Positions 1 to 8,366 are shown, counted from the stretch's first letter. The stretch: DNA of 20,254 nt from Marivivens sp. (GCA_024642185.1 JAHEBR010000017.1:1-20254); one strand, 5' to 3'. The notes: a model not told the origin generated them from the sequence alone. Program-made: numbers and translations.

Positions 1-89
1 TCGGCTCGGTTGTTGAGCCATCGCCCCGTTTCCTGTCGTTTTGCCGAACCAATCTCCCTCAGCGCTGCGCCGTAGGACCGAAGTCGATC
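1..89 (-). pseudogene. IS6-family transposase fragment, cut by window edge and truncated
   Basis: Read on the minus strand this encodes an IS6 transposase segment from the second catalytic Asp (DRLRSYGAALREIG) to the NNRA just before the catalytic Glu. It aligns without gaps to the complete transposase at 18066-18770 (residues about 140-168) and differs at few positions. Similarity stops at about base 89, at the codon for the catalytic Asp, so the N-terminal half is missing in this direction. The other side runs off the window, so the true size of the remnant is unknown. It is oriented like the two other IS6 copies in the window. Confidence 0.8.
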
Positions 90-154
90 AGCAGGAGCAA
101 AGAGTAGCTTAATTAACGCCAGATCCTGTCCAACGATTGGGGAGTAGCTCAGCT
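90..154. other. short non-coding gap
   Basis: This stretch lies between the IS6 remnant and the end of the lysozyme-like gene. I see no gene and no clear hairpin in it. Confidence 0.4.
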
Positions 155-649
155 CTAGAGAAATGGTATCTCGTAGTCATTCGCACGTTGGATGTAGGTG
201 ACAATTGACGTCCCATATGGGTCACGCAAATCCATTTGGCCGCCCGAGGCAATAAAATCCTTCAAAGCACCGGCCCCGAGCAGGTGACTCGCAGCCAGCA
301 TTCCGCTCGCAGTTAGAGTAACCTGACCCACCTTCTTGCCCGCGTAGCCGTCAATTGAATGCATCTCGATGTACGACCACATCACCCGAAGCCAATCTTG
401 CATCAGGCGGTCTTGAACATCGGGGTTGGCGAGAAAATCATCCTTTGAGCGTATACCATATTTGCCGGTCCAGCCTCCGCCGAAGTCATTGTCATAGGGA
501 TCACGATCGCGGCGAACCAAGCCAAGATCGATCAAGGCGGCCTCGCCGAATTGGTAGGCGCCCAGAAAATTCAGGGTGTTTACCGCATGATAATCGCCCC
601 CGGATTCCAAGAGCCTCATAGTGACAAGAAACGCTGCAAATGTATTCAT
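155..649 (-). CDS. lysozyme-like / lytic-transglycosylase-like protein
   Basis: This small protein (164 aa from the chosen start) resembles stand-alone lysozyme-like domains. Near the start an ESGG motif (RLLESGGDYHAVNT) is followed by GAYQFGEAALIDLG, which recalls the Glu and Gly-x-Tyr-Gln-Phe elements of transglycosylase folds. The centre is rich in Asp, Gly and Trp (DPYDNDFGGGWTGKYGI), and TASGMLAASHLLG near the C-terminus resembles the helical core. The Glu of ESGG is the likely catalytic acid. The reading frame is open back to an ATG at 796, but those 49 extra residues are basic and unlike the domain, and that ATG lacks a Shine-Dalgarno sequence, so I prefer the ATG at 649, itself weakly preceded by AGG. 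No signal peptide is seen. It follows the glycosyltransferase fusion on the same strand and may share its transcript. The substrate, peptidoglycan or the local polysaccharide, is unproven. Confidence 0.6.
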   Translation of the reverse strand: MNTFAAFLVTMRLLESGGDYHAVNTLNFLGAYQFGEAALIDLGLVRRDRDPYDNDFGGGWTGKYGIRSKDDFLANPDVQDRLMQDWLRVMWSYIEMHSIDGYAGKKVGQVTLTASGMLAASHLLGAGALKDFIASGGQMDLRDPYGTSIVTYIQRANDYEIPFL

Positions 650-820
650 CGCTCTAGCCTGACATATTGCCGCCGGACCGTTCCTTGGTTCTCGAAAGGC
701 ACGATTAGCGGTTGGTACTGGTCGTCGTTTCTGGAGCTGGATCGCTTGTATAGCCTTTGTATTGGCATCGGCGATCGTACGGCAAGTCTGGGGCATTTCT
801 TAGACATCTGGGAGATCGGT

Positions 821-3800
821 CTAGCTCCGGTTTTGAAAGTTGGTTTCGGGCAATTTGGCGTCGCCGGTACGAGCGAGTTTCTGCCAACCGCGCATCTGAC
901 CCTTGATCGCGTGCAGGATCGAGCGAAAGGACGAGATGTAAAGCAGTTGCCGATAACCAAACCTTAACAGCGGCACCAGCGGCACTAGCCGCCAATCACC
1001 TTTGCCGTCGAACCAAAACGCCGCCACAACCAGGCTCGCGTCGGCAAGAACGATAAGAAGCAGAGAGCCGACAAAGAATGGTGAAATTTCCAGGACCGCC
1101 GCTGTGTCGCCGAGCCAAAGGTGGATGACGCCATCGACGACCAGAAGCACCAAGAACCCATCTACGATAGGAAATACCACGCTTGAGGTGACTCGGAACC
1201 ACAAGGCATCGATAATCGAGATTATACCGACGCTGCGTCCTTCGATGATACTTCGCGCGTGTTTGCGTGAAACCTGAAGCATCCCCAAAGACCAACGCAG
1301 CCGTTGCTTGAGGAACGCAGATGCGGTTTCGGGCACCTCGGTGTAGGAGACTGCCTCAGGTTGAAATGCCACCTTGTAGCCCGCCCTGTGGACAGCGACA
1401 GTCAAGTCCGCGTCTTCCGTAATTGTGTCACCAGAAACTAGACCGGCCTTTCTTACCGCCTCGACCCGCCACGCACCTATGGCGCCGGGAACAACTAGAA
1501 TGCCATCGAATACTTCATAGGCACGGCGCATAACGCTTTGGCTGATCAAATATTCGAGCTTTTGACAGAGTGCGATAAAGTTGACCGGGTTCCCAACCTC
1601 GACGGTCCCGGCAACAGCGCCGACCCTTTCGTCCGCAAAGGGACGCATCAGATGCCCTAGGGCATTGGGATCAAGTAAAGTATCGGCGTCGACGACCACG
1701 AAAAAATCGGTTTCAATCACATCGATGGCCGCATTTTCAGCATACCACTTTCCCCGATTGGACTGGCGGATTAACGCGACCCTATTGTCGTCAAGGAAGG
1801 CTGAGCGCAGGATATCGACAGTGTCGTCAGTGGAACCGTCATCGACCACGAGCACCGAAAGGCTTGGATAGCGCGAGGCAAGAATTGATCGAATGGTTCG
1901 TTCGATGACAGTGGCCTCATTGTACGCCGGAACAATCACAGTTACCGCAGGCTCAAACGCTGGCCCGCTCCGAAAGCGATTGCGCCAAAACAGGGCCATC
2001 CCAAGAAAGGCCGGGCCTCTAAGTGCGACGACCAGCGCTAGGAGAGTAACGAAACTCTCAACGCCACGCCAACTAATGCGCAAGAATGCGTAGACCAAAT
2101 CATCGCTCTTTCGCAGGGCCGAAATGACAGGCGGCTGAAGAAGGTCCCGCACTGTGCCCGCAATTCCAGGAAGGCTCCGGATAGTAATGCCATCATTTTC
2201 TATAGCCGCCAGTACTTCACCAAGCACAATTGCCGCGCTGCTCGAAGAGCCTTCCGAGAGATCGAAACGAATGATCTGGGTGACTTCAGTCAGGATCCGT
2301 TGCTGTACGAGGTCGATAAAGGGTCCGATATCCTTTGGGTCTGAAGGGGCGGTAAGTCCGATCCTGATCGGAAGCAAACCTGCCGACTGGCTTTTCCGTA
2401 GTTGGTCAAGTTCGGCGATCGACTTGATATTCTCGCCTGCAACGCCGGGCTCGCGTACGATCAGCGCGACGATACCTAAGTGATGAGCGAGCGCATGCTG
2501 GGTAAGTTTGGATCTAGCTCGGAGAAAAACCGACTTGGTGTGCGACAGGTGCGGACGAATGCGTGTCTGAAGCGCGATCGAATGGCCCTGTGCAACAATG
2601 CGTTCGATTTGATCTTCGCGGAAAAGCACATCTGCGACATCGAGAAAGAATGTGGCCTCGACAGATCTAGCCGACAGGCTGGCCAAGATGCTGTCCAAAG
2701 ATTCAGGCGTTCCGACCCCGTCGAACGTAATCGCAGCCGTAGCGCGATCCGTCTGACCAATCAGGTCTATCTGCGAAGGCGCCGGGAAAGCTTCGTAGAT
2801 CACGTCTTCCAGTTTGCCATCGGGCGACAGGATGGTCTTGCGTGAGCCAAGTTGGGAATCGCTCGCCAGAACCGGAAATGGCCCTTCGCCAACGACAGCG
2901 ACAAAGTGCGAAAGATCCACCTCTTGCGGCAAATCAGAAAGATTGTACTCGGCCTCCCAAAAGCTTGGGTCTTCCCCCCCGATTGGCCAAAGGATGGCGC
3001 CCCTAGGTTCACCGATGGCGTCGAGCGTCCTTATTAGCGTTGCCGCGTCTGGAACCCAAAAATGTGTCGGCCGGCCCGTTTCATCAACGAGGTAAAGTTT
3101 GAGTGCGTTTTCAGAGGCGCCGAACGCTTGGCTCGCGCTCTGCTTGTAGGCCGAGAGCATTGCTTCAGGATAGGTCAGGGATTCTGAAGTAATCCATCCT
3201 GATTTCCAGACTGTCGCCCGTGTGGCGAGAGCAATCCGAAGCTTGTCAGTCGGGATATCCGCTTTGAGCCGCGCAATCTGCGTTTCGCTCCAGATGATTG
3301 GTGCTGGGGCATGAGCTGGCGACGGGCTAGCCTGTCTTAGAACAGCAACGATCCGGTCACTTTGCGCGACAACTTCGGAGTCACCCAAAAAACTGGTGTC
3401 GGCCGCCCCGATGAGGCAGGTTTGAAAGCCCCGTTCCAAAACGGTTGATCTAAGTTGGCTGACCAGTGCCAAGGCACCCCAGACAGGTGGATCGACCAAA
3501 GTGCTTAGGTCGAAGCAGATGCCCGCCACCCCTGCCCTTTGAGCTGCATCCAGTTGAGAGCCAGAAAAGAGGCCGTTCTTCTTGATGTGATCCAATAGTT
3601 CTTCGAACGCCGCCCCAGATTGTAGGGAGATGACCGACCAGAGCCTTGGGCGGTCAGCGAAGCGGTTCGAATCTCTGAAACTCTCGATTGGAAAAGAGAA
3701 AGGATCGGCGCCAGCGGAAGCGGCGGCGTTCACGCCATCTTCGGTCAGAACATGACCGGCAAAATAGACATCGTCCAACTTACCGCAGTGGAGTGCCAAA

Positions 3801-4159
3801 GCAGAAATAGCCGCGCGGTCTCCGGCCGGAACAAAGGCTGAAAGGCCAGAACTCGGCCGGTCCTTGAGCCAGGCATTATCCTCACATCTTGGCAATCGGC
3901 CGGTGTCCAGCTCAAGCACCGTTAACTTGGGATAAGGGTCTTGGCCGACCGCAATTTCCATTCCGATCGGCAATGAAGACCCCGTGGGTCGACTGTAATT
4001 GGTGATCCTGTAAAAAAACTCGCCAAAGACGAGGATAAATAGGATTACCACCACCAGAAGCGAGACATCAAAGAACCACCTCCGCCGCCCGCTTTTGTCG
4101 TCAAAAACCAACCGGACCGGCTTGATGTTTTCCTGATTTCTTGGCTTTAGCTCTCGCAC
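821..4159 (-). CDS. GH18-like / CE4-like / GT2 fusion membrane polysaccharide synthase
   Basis: This 1112-aa protein starts at GTG (4157-4159), with GGAGG four bases upstream. In order it has a basic N-terminus, a membrane helix (about 30-49), a GH18-like domain (about 75-455, ending in the GAILWPIGGEDPSFW element typical of this family), a CE4/NodB-like domain (about 470-680), a hydrophobic stretch (about 700-725), a GT2 domain (about 737-970) and further membrane helices (about 985-1080). The GT2 domain looks active: DDGS at 773-776, the DAD motif at 824-826, TED at 914-916 and QRLRW at 952-956, the pattern of processive synthases such as PgaC/IcaA and NodC. The GH18-like part has GICFDLS (213-219), where I would expect an acidic catalytic Glu at 219. 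The CE4-like part has TFDG instead of TFDD, and Gln531 where the first metal-binding His should be. It is divergent from the DUF3131 gene. The polymer, probably an amino-sugar glycan, cannot be told from sequence. Confidence 0.85.
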   Translation of the reverse strand: MRELKPRNQENIKPVRLVFDDKSGRRRWFFDVSLLVVVILFILVFGEFFYRITNYSRPTGSSLPIGMEIAVGQDPYPKLTVLELDTGRLPRCEDNAWLKDRPSSGLSAFVPAGDRAAISALALHCGKLDDVYFAGHVLTEDGVNAAASAGADPFSFPIESFRDSNRFADRPRLWSVISLQSGAAFEELLDHIKKNGLFSGSQLDAAQRAGVAGICFDLSTLVDPPVWGALALVSQLRSTVLERGFQTCLIGAADTSFLGDSEVVAQSDRIVAVLRQASPSPAHAPAPIIWSETQIARLKADIPTDKLRIALATRATVWKSGWITSESLTYPEAMLSAYKQSASQAFGASENALKLYLVDETGRPTHFWVPDAATLIRTLDAIGEPRGAILWPIGGEDPSFWEAEYNLSDLPQEVDLSHFVAVVGEGPFPVLASDSQLGSRKTILSPDGKLEDVIYEAFPAPSQIDLIGQTDRATAAITFDGVGTPESLDSILASLSARSVEATFFLDVADVLFREDQIERIVAQGHSIALQTRIRPHLSHTKSVFLRARSKLTQHALAHHLGIVALIVREPGVAGENIKSIAELDQLRKSQSAGLLPIRIGLTAPSDPKDIGPFIDLVQQRILTEVTQIIRFDLSEGSSSSAAIVLGEVLAAIENDGITIRSLPGIAGTVRDLLQPPVISALRKSDDLVYAFLRISWRGVESFVTLLALVVALRGPAFLGMALFWRNRFRSGPAFEPAVTVIVPAYNEATVIERTIRSILASRYPSLSVLVVDDGSTDDTVDILRSAFLDDNRVALIRQSNRGKWYAENAAIDVIETDFFVVVDADTLLDPNALGHLMRPFADERVGAVAGTVEVGNPVNFIALCQKLEYLISQSVMRRAYEVFDGILVVPGAIGAWRVEAVRKAGLVSGDTITEDADLTVAVHRAGYKVAFQPEAVSYTEVPETASAFLKQRLRWSLGMLQVSRKHARSIIEGRSVGIISIIDALWFRVTSSVVFPIVDGFLVLLVVDGVIHLWLGDTAAVLEISPFFVGSLLLIVLADASLVVAAFWFDGKGDWRLVPLVPLLRFGYRQLLYISSFRSILHAIKGQMRGWQKLARTGDAKLPETNFQNRS

Positions 4160-4271
4160 TGATCCTCCATACCAAGGTTATGGCGTCCTTTTGCCCCAAT
4201 ATCTAGCGGAGCAACCCTTATATGTTAGATATAGTTTGAACTGTTTGGATCCTTGGAAGGATTGCCCCCGG
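4160..4271. promoter_or_regulatory. divergent promoter region with a 7-bp inverted repeat
   Basis: This gap separates the divergent GT2-fusion and DUF3131 genes and should hold both promoters. It contains the dyad ATATCTA (4199-4205) and TAGATAT (4226-4232), with a 20-base spacer, which could be an operator for a dimeric regulator. I cannot place -35 and -10 boxes with confidence. GGAAGG at 4255-4260 is the likely ribosome binding site for the GTG at 4272. Confidence 0.35.
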
Positions 4272-6773
4272 GTGCCACGTTACAGCCCAAACGAAATCAG
4301 CCGCCGCCACTTGTTCTTGTCCGCGACAGCGGCAGCAATCGCGACGCGCCTCGTGGCCCAAGCCCCGAGAAGCTCGGCGACTATAGTGGTGCTTCTGGAA
4401 AACATTGATCCTCGTCTGGATACCGAGCATCTGGAAGGAATTGTAGGCGAATTCTCCTCCCGAGGAGTGCCGATAGCCATTGAAATCGGGCCGCAAATGC
4501 CGCCAGAGCAGGTCGCCGTATTGGGCTCGCTACAACTCCAAAACCCATGGCTAGTCGAATGTGCTGGCCTGTTAGAAACGGGAGCCGCTCTTCCAAGGTA
4601 TTTTGCCCTTCGTACTGCGTCAGATCTCAAATCGGATCTGGCATTTCGCGGCTGGCCCAAAGAGGCAGCGATGCCTTGCTGTATCCCGACATTGCCTGTC
4701 ACAGCATCCAACTCCTATGCCCTGCGCGCTGCAGGATTCAGAATTCGGATTACTCGGAATATTGGCGATCTGCTTTTGCCAACAACAATCCGACAAACGG
4801 ATTGGGGGCAAATTGATGTCACGGGCGGGATCAGCAAGGCTCTGGGCTCGGACCAACCGTTGCCCAGAGCGTTTTCGATCGGTGACGATACCTTATTGAG
4901 GCTTTCGGTTTCCGCCTCTCATCGCTCCAAGGATGCGGCAAAGTGGGCCGAGGCGCTTGAAGTGCTTAATTCGAGCGGCGAAAATGTAATAGCCCGCCCT
5001 TCGGACCTGCTTGGTCTACTAGGTGGAGGAACGTCTTCCTTCCTGAGCCTGGTAGTAGATGCGGAAGGAGAACGCGGCCCCGATGGGCCAGTCGCGCAGT
5101 TCCTGACCGATCTTCAAGCTGAAGGCGTGCCCTACGGCCTGATTGCCGAGCCGGGATTGAGCAAACGAGACCCATTGGGTGTGTGCGGACCAGACAATTC
5201 GATCTCCCATGACAGTCTGTTGAGAAATTGTGTCGTGGCCGATCGTGATGAGGAACAACTTCTTCTGGCACCAGATATTCGCATCGTTCTTGTCAAACCG
5301 AGTTCTGAGGTCGCATGGACAGGGCAGCGGGATGACGGGCGTTTTCAAGTTGCCTTGGCTGAATGGACAAAAGGCGCCCTCACTGACCGTCTAGAGCGCT
5401 ACCCGCTAAGTGACTATGTCATGCTGTTGCGGCCAAGTGATCTTGCCACGCCGGTACAAAGGCGCGCCATAGTTGCCCAGATTGTATCGGCAATAGCGGT
5501 TGGTCGGGTCCACGTCCGATCGATAGACGGCTACCTTGACGAGATTTTGGCACCCGACCAACAACTCAAACATCTTTGGTCAGTTCGTGAACGATTTGAC
5601 CAACTGGTCTTCAACGTCCAGGTCGCTGGGAAGACTGAGGAGGAGGAGCAAAGGCTAGACGCGCTGACAGCATGGTCTTTCATCGAACGCTATACCGACA
5701 ACAGCACGGGATTGTGCGCTGGAACGGTAAACTGGGGGAAGAACCTAGTCGTCGATCATAATATTACATTTTGGGATGTCGGTAGCCATATCCAAGGCAT
5801 ACTTTCCGCTTACAACCTCGCGATAATCCCCTTCAAGGAAGGTCAAGAGAGGCTTCAGGCTCTTGTTGCCTCGCTCCCCTTCGCGATTGTAGACGGCCGA
5901 CCCATGCCGCCCTCCATCTTCAATGGGAGCACCGGAAAACCGGCAAGCGCAGAATTTGATTCTTGCGACATTGGTCGATTTCTGATCGCCCTTAGACAGG
6001 CGGTTCACAGCGGTTTGCTCGCCGAAGCAGATGCGCGCAATCTCGTTGGGTCGTGGTCACTTCCCACGGCGATACGCCAGGGGCGCATTCACGATTATCG
6101 GGCAGGCAAATGGGTGGACGCAACTTTGACGCACTGCAATCCCTACGCTTTGCGGGGATTTCGGTATTGGGGTATGGAATTTGCCAGAGCCTATCAACCG
6201 CTGTCGGAAGATCCGACAGCCGATGATCTGATGAGGCTCTACTACTCAGCCACTGACATTGGCCACTTTGGAACCGAGCCGGCGCTCTTGGACTTAATAG
6301 AGACCAATGGCGAGGCAGCGGTCAAAGAGTTAGCGAAGGTCTTGCTAACAGCGCAGATCGATTGGTTTGAAGCCACCGGACGACCCAAATGTGTCTCGGA
6401 AAGCCCGCTGAACTTTCACCCTTGGTTTGTGTTCCAAGGGTTGCGCCTTGACCGTATCCCGGAAGAATCTTGGATCATCCGCCCGAAGACAGAGAGCAAG
6501 GCTTTGGCGGCCACAGAATTCCAAAGTCAGGCCGATATTATCAGCAGCAAATCCGCGTACCTGTGGCAGGCACGCTTCCCAAATCAATACACCAACATGC
6601 TCGTTTCGCTTATCCGCGACAAAGGCCGAGCCGAAGGGAATGGGTTTGTTGCCGGATTGTTCGCCTTCGACCAGTCACCGATGGAAAACTATGGGGATCT
6701 GAATACCAACGGCATCATTCTGAAAGCGCTGGAGTATATCGGGCGCTGGCAGCGCTCCGACCTGACGTGGTAA
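4272..6773 (+). CDS. Tat-exported DUF3131 protein with deacetylase-like N-terminal region
   Basis: From the GTG at 4272 the product is 833 aa and begins with a twin-arginine signal: SRRHLFLSATAAAIA at residues 10-24, then AQAP, a possible cleavage region. An ATG at 4191 is in frame but would add 27 residues ahead of the signal, while GGAAGG lies 11 bases before the GTG. Residues of about 35-440 look like one or two very divergent NodB/polysaccharide-deacetylase-type folds, for example FLSLVVDAEGE and YVMLLRPSDL, but I see no catalytic metal triad. Residues of about 463-828 match my knowledge of DUF3131, a probable alpha/alpha-barrel: TFWDVGSHIQGILSAYNLA, SKSAYLWQARFPNQYT, and a closing LNTNGIILKALEYIGRW. 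DUF3131 proteins often lie beside GT2 synthases, so a role in processing or binding the neighbour's polymer in the periplasm is likely. No enzymatic activity is shown. Confidence 0.75.
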   Translation: MPRYSPNEISRRHLFLSATAAAIATRLVAQAPRSSATIVVLLENIDPRLDTEHLEGIVGEFSSRGVPIAIEIGPQMPPEQVAVLGSLQLQNPWLVECAGLLETGAALPRYFALRTASDLKSDLAFRGWPKEAAMPCCIPTLPVTASNSYALRAAGFRIRITRNIGDLLLPTTIRQTDWGQIDVTGGISKALGSDQPLPRAFSIGDDTLLRLSVSASHRSKDAAKWAEALEVLNSSGENVIARPSDLLGLLGGGTSSFLSLVVDAEGERGPDGPVAQFLTDLQAEGVPYGLIAEPGLSKRDPLGVCGPDNSISHDSLLRNCVVADRDEEQLLLAPDIRIVLVKPSSEVAWTGQRDDGRFQVALAEWTKGALTDRLERYPLSDYVMLLRPSDLATPVQRRAIVAQIVSAIAVGRVHVRSIDGYLDEILAPDQQLKHLWSVRERFDQLVFNVQVAGKTEEEEQRLDALTAWSFIERYTDNSTGLCAGTVNWGKNLVVDHNITFWDVGSHIQGILSAYNLAIIPFKEGQERLQALVASLPFAIVDGRPMPPSIFNGSTGKPASAEFDSCDIGRFLIALRQAVHSGLLAEADARNLVGSWSLPTAIRQGRIHDYRAGKWVDATLTHCNPYALRGFRYWGMEFARAYQPLSEDPTADDLMRLYYSATDIGHFGTEPALLDLIETNGEAAVKELAKVLLTAQIDWFEATGRPKCVSESPLNFHPWFVFQGLRLDRIPEESWIIRPKTESKALAATEFQSQADIISSKSAYLWQARFPNQYTNMLVSLIRDKGRAEGNGFVAGLFAFDQSPMENYGDLNTNGIILKALEYIGRWQRSDLTW

Positions 6774-6851
6774 TCGAGTGGTGCTGGCATGTGTGGACGG
6801 CTCCGGTTGCGCAAGGGTTGATTTAAGCGAAGGAGATCGTTGCGGGGTGCG
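6774..6851. other. short non-coding gap before mini-IS6
   Basis: No gene is seen. The stretch ends in a tandem seven-base duplication (gcggggt twice, 6842-6855) that runs into the left end of the mini-IS. Confidence 0.4.
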
Positions 6852-7308
6852 GGGTGCTGGCTGACAAATTCGAACAATTCTCTGTTTGCCGGCAAACACG
6901 CGAACCTATGAGGAACCAAGCAGCCGCCACTCGGCGAGAGCGGCGGCGCGGTTCAGCTTGAAGTTGGCACGGGAATAGAGGCGGCGTTCCTGATTGAAGT
7001 GGTTGAGTACAGAGGCGTGGACGGAGGCGAACTTCTGCAAGCTTCGCATCCGCCTGAAGCGGAGCATCGCTCGCTCTCGTCGCCGAAACGGGAGGTGCGA
7101 GTTCTCGGCCCGGTTGTTCAACCAGCGGCCAGTTTCCTGTCGTTTTGTCGCGCCAATCTCCCTCAACGCGGCACCATAGGAGCGTAGTCTATCCGTCACG
7201 ATGATCTCGGGGCTCGTTTTAAACAGGCGAAACGGGGAACATTTGGCCTTGATCGGAGGCTAGACACTACCCTGCCCCGCCTCAGACGACGGTCGGCTGG
7301 CAAGACCA
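6852..7308 (-). mobile_element. mini-IS6: non-autonomous IS6-family element with internal deletion
   Basis: Both ends correspond to those of the complete copy at 18012-18828. The left end begins GGGTGCTGGCTGACAAATTC, and the right end (reverse complement) begins TGGTCTTGCCAG, a diverged form of GGGTTCTGTCAG. Distances from each end to the transposase stop codon (54 bp) and start codon position (58 bp) are the same as in the full copy. The element is 457 bp against 817 bp, so exactly 360 bp of the transposase gene are gone. The 8-bp flanks (ggggtgcg and agaattgt) do not match, so there is no target duplication. It separates the polysaccharide block from the signalling island. Confidence 0.8.
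6906..7250 (-). pseudogene. internally deleted IS6-family transposase
   Basis: The frame reads through from a mutated start (AAG where ATG should be, at 7250) to the normal stop, giving 114 codons against 234. Residues equivalent to 18-137 are missing. The remaining N-terminal tail (SPFRLFKTSPEII) is joined in frame to VTDRLRSYGAA. The helix-turn-helix region and the first catalytic Asp (Asp83 in the full copy) are lost, while the second Asp and the Glu of NNRAENSH remain. It is therefore inactive. The C-terminal 97 residues are about 87% identical to the full copy by my hand count. Confidence 0.85.
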
Positions 7309-7312
7309 AGAA

Positions 7313-7341
7313 TTGTCATATTTCCGACCGAATTTTAAACA
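7313..7341 (+). promoter_or_regulatory. sigma70-type promoter for the first REC regulator
   Basis: TTGTCA (7313-7318) and TAAACA (7336-7341) are separated by exactly 17 bases, a good match to housekeeping promoters. The pair lies 36 bases before the ATG at 7377 and begins five bases outside the right end of the mini-IS6, so it is not a promoter made by the IS end itself. GAGGT at 7363-7367 is the likely ribosome binding site. Confidence 0.45.
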
Positions 7342-7376
7342 GTTTGTAGAGTCTTATTCGATCAGAGGTTGCAGAA

Positions 7377-8366
7377 ATGGGAAGTCGCATGAAAGTCCTT
7401 GCTGTCGATGATGACGTTGAGATTCTTGATGTTCTTGGGGCTGCGCTCGCCTCGCAGGGCTATTGCGATATCACGCCTTGCCTCTCAGCTGCGGAGGCAC
7501 TGCGCGAGATAAACCGAAGCAACACAGGCTTCGACTGCATTTTTCTAGACATCGCCATGGTTCCGCTCGATGGGATCGAGCTATGCCGCAATATCCGAGC
7601 CCTGCCGGGCTACGAAACTGTACCGATCGTGATGTTGACAGGCAAACGCGACAAGTCGAGCATAGACGCGGCATTCTTGGCGGGCGCGACGGACTATGTG
7701 ACCAAGCCGTTCGATGTGGTCGAGCTTGGGGCACGGGTCAGGGTGGCGGATGCCTTAGCCAGCGCACATAAGTCTGCGGCTTCGTCCGAGGCGCGCAGAG
7801 GCGCGCAAGTGGCAATTCCGTTCGCACCGAATTTCGATGAAATTTATCCGATCGAGGGCGCCGAGAACGTCATAGATCTCGACACCCTTGAAAACTATGT
7901 GCGGCAACTACGCAGCAGCAAGATTCAAACCGCAAACATCTTTGGCGTCCGAATTGATGACTTCGAAGACATGTTCGGGATTGGCGAGGTTTCGCAGTTT
8001 GTCGCGCTTCTTGATCAGATCGCCTCGGTCCTGTCCGAGGCGCTGTCGCGGGCCGACGGCTGTTTTCTATCCTATGCCGGCCGCGGCACCTTTGTTTGCG
8101 TCCTGCACTCTAACGACGAACTGACCCACGAGACGCTCGAGCGGTCAATCCAGGAATCCTTCGATACCCATCGGGCGCGGTTCGCCGGAGCGGCACGGCT
8201 GCCGTTGCGCGCCTTTGTCGGCGCCCCGATAACCGCGATGTCGGGCAAGACCAACTTGTCGGGCCGAACGCTGCGGGTCGCTTTCGCGCGTGTACAGGCC
8301 CGCGGAACGGCGCAGGCACTTGCCGGGGAAGAATGGCAACGCAGGTCCAGAAGCTATCGCATCTGA
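7377..8366 (+). CDS. response regulator: REC plus degenerate GGDEF-like domain (paralogue 1)
   Basis: The 329-aa product has an N-terminal receiver (about 5-125) with the acidic pocket DDD at 11-13, phospho-acceptor Asp58 (FLDIA), Thr88 and Lys110 (VTKPF). After a linker, residues of about 165-305 resemble a GGDEF-domain fold, beginning IDLDTLENYVRQL. The signature site reads SYAGRGTF (232-239) instead of GGDEF/GGEEF, so cyclase activity is not expected. A paralogue with the same layout lies at 10764-11753. Such domains can bind nucleotide or a partner; here the role is unknown. An in-frame ATG at 7389 is an alternative start matching the paralogue's N-terminus, but GAGGT before 7377 is the better ribosome binding site. 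It heads the plus-strand set of the phosphorelay island and probably takes phosphate from one of the kinases. Confidence 0.75.
   Translation: MGSRMKVLAVDDDVEILDVLGAALASQGYCDITPCLSAAEALREINRSNTGFDCIFLDIAMVPLDGIELCRNIRALPGYETVPIVMLTGKRDKSSIDAAFLAGATDYVTKPFDVVELGARVRVADALASAHKSAASSEARRGAQVAIPFAPNFDEIYPIEGAENVIDLDTLENYVRQLRSSKIQTANIFGVRIDDFEDMFGIGEVSQFVALLDQIASVLSEALSRADGCFLSYAGRGTFVCVLHSNDELTHETLERSIQESFDTHRARFAGAARLPLRAFVGAPITAMSGKTNLSGRTLRVAFARVQARGTAQALAGEEWQRRSRSYRI

Noticed and set aside
551..967. A 138-codon plus-strand frame across the lysozyme-like gene and the 3' end of the GT2 fusion gene.
   Set aside because: It overlaps well-supported minus-strand genes, has no recognisable domain, and reads as their antisense shadow.
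7216..7342. A repeated ten-mer, ttttaaacag, inside the mini-IS6 and in the nearby promoter.
   Set aside because: It is short, AT-rich and appears only twice; the first lies in transposase-derived sequence. Chance is the simpler explanation.
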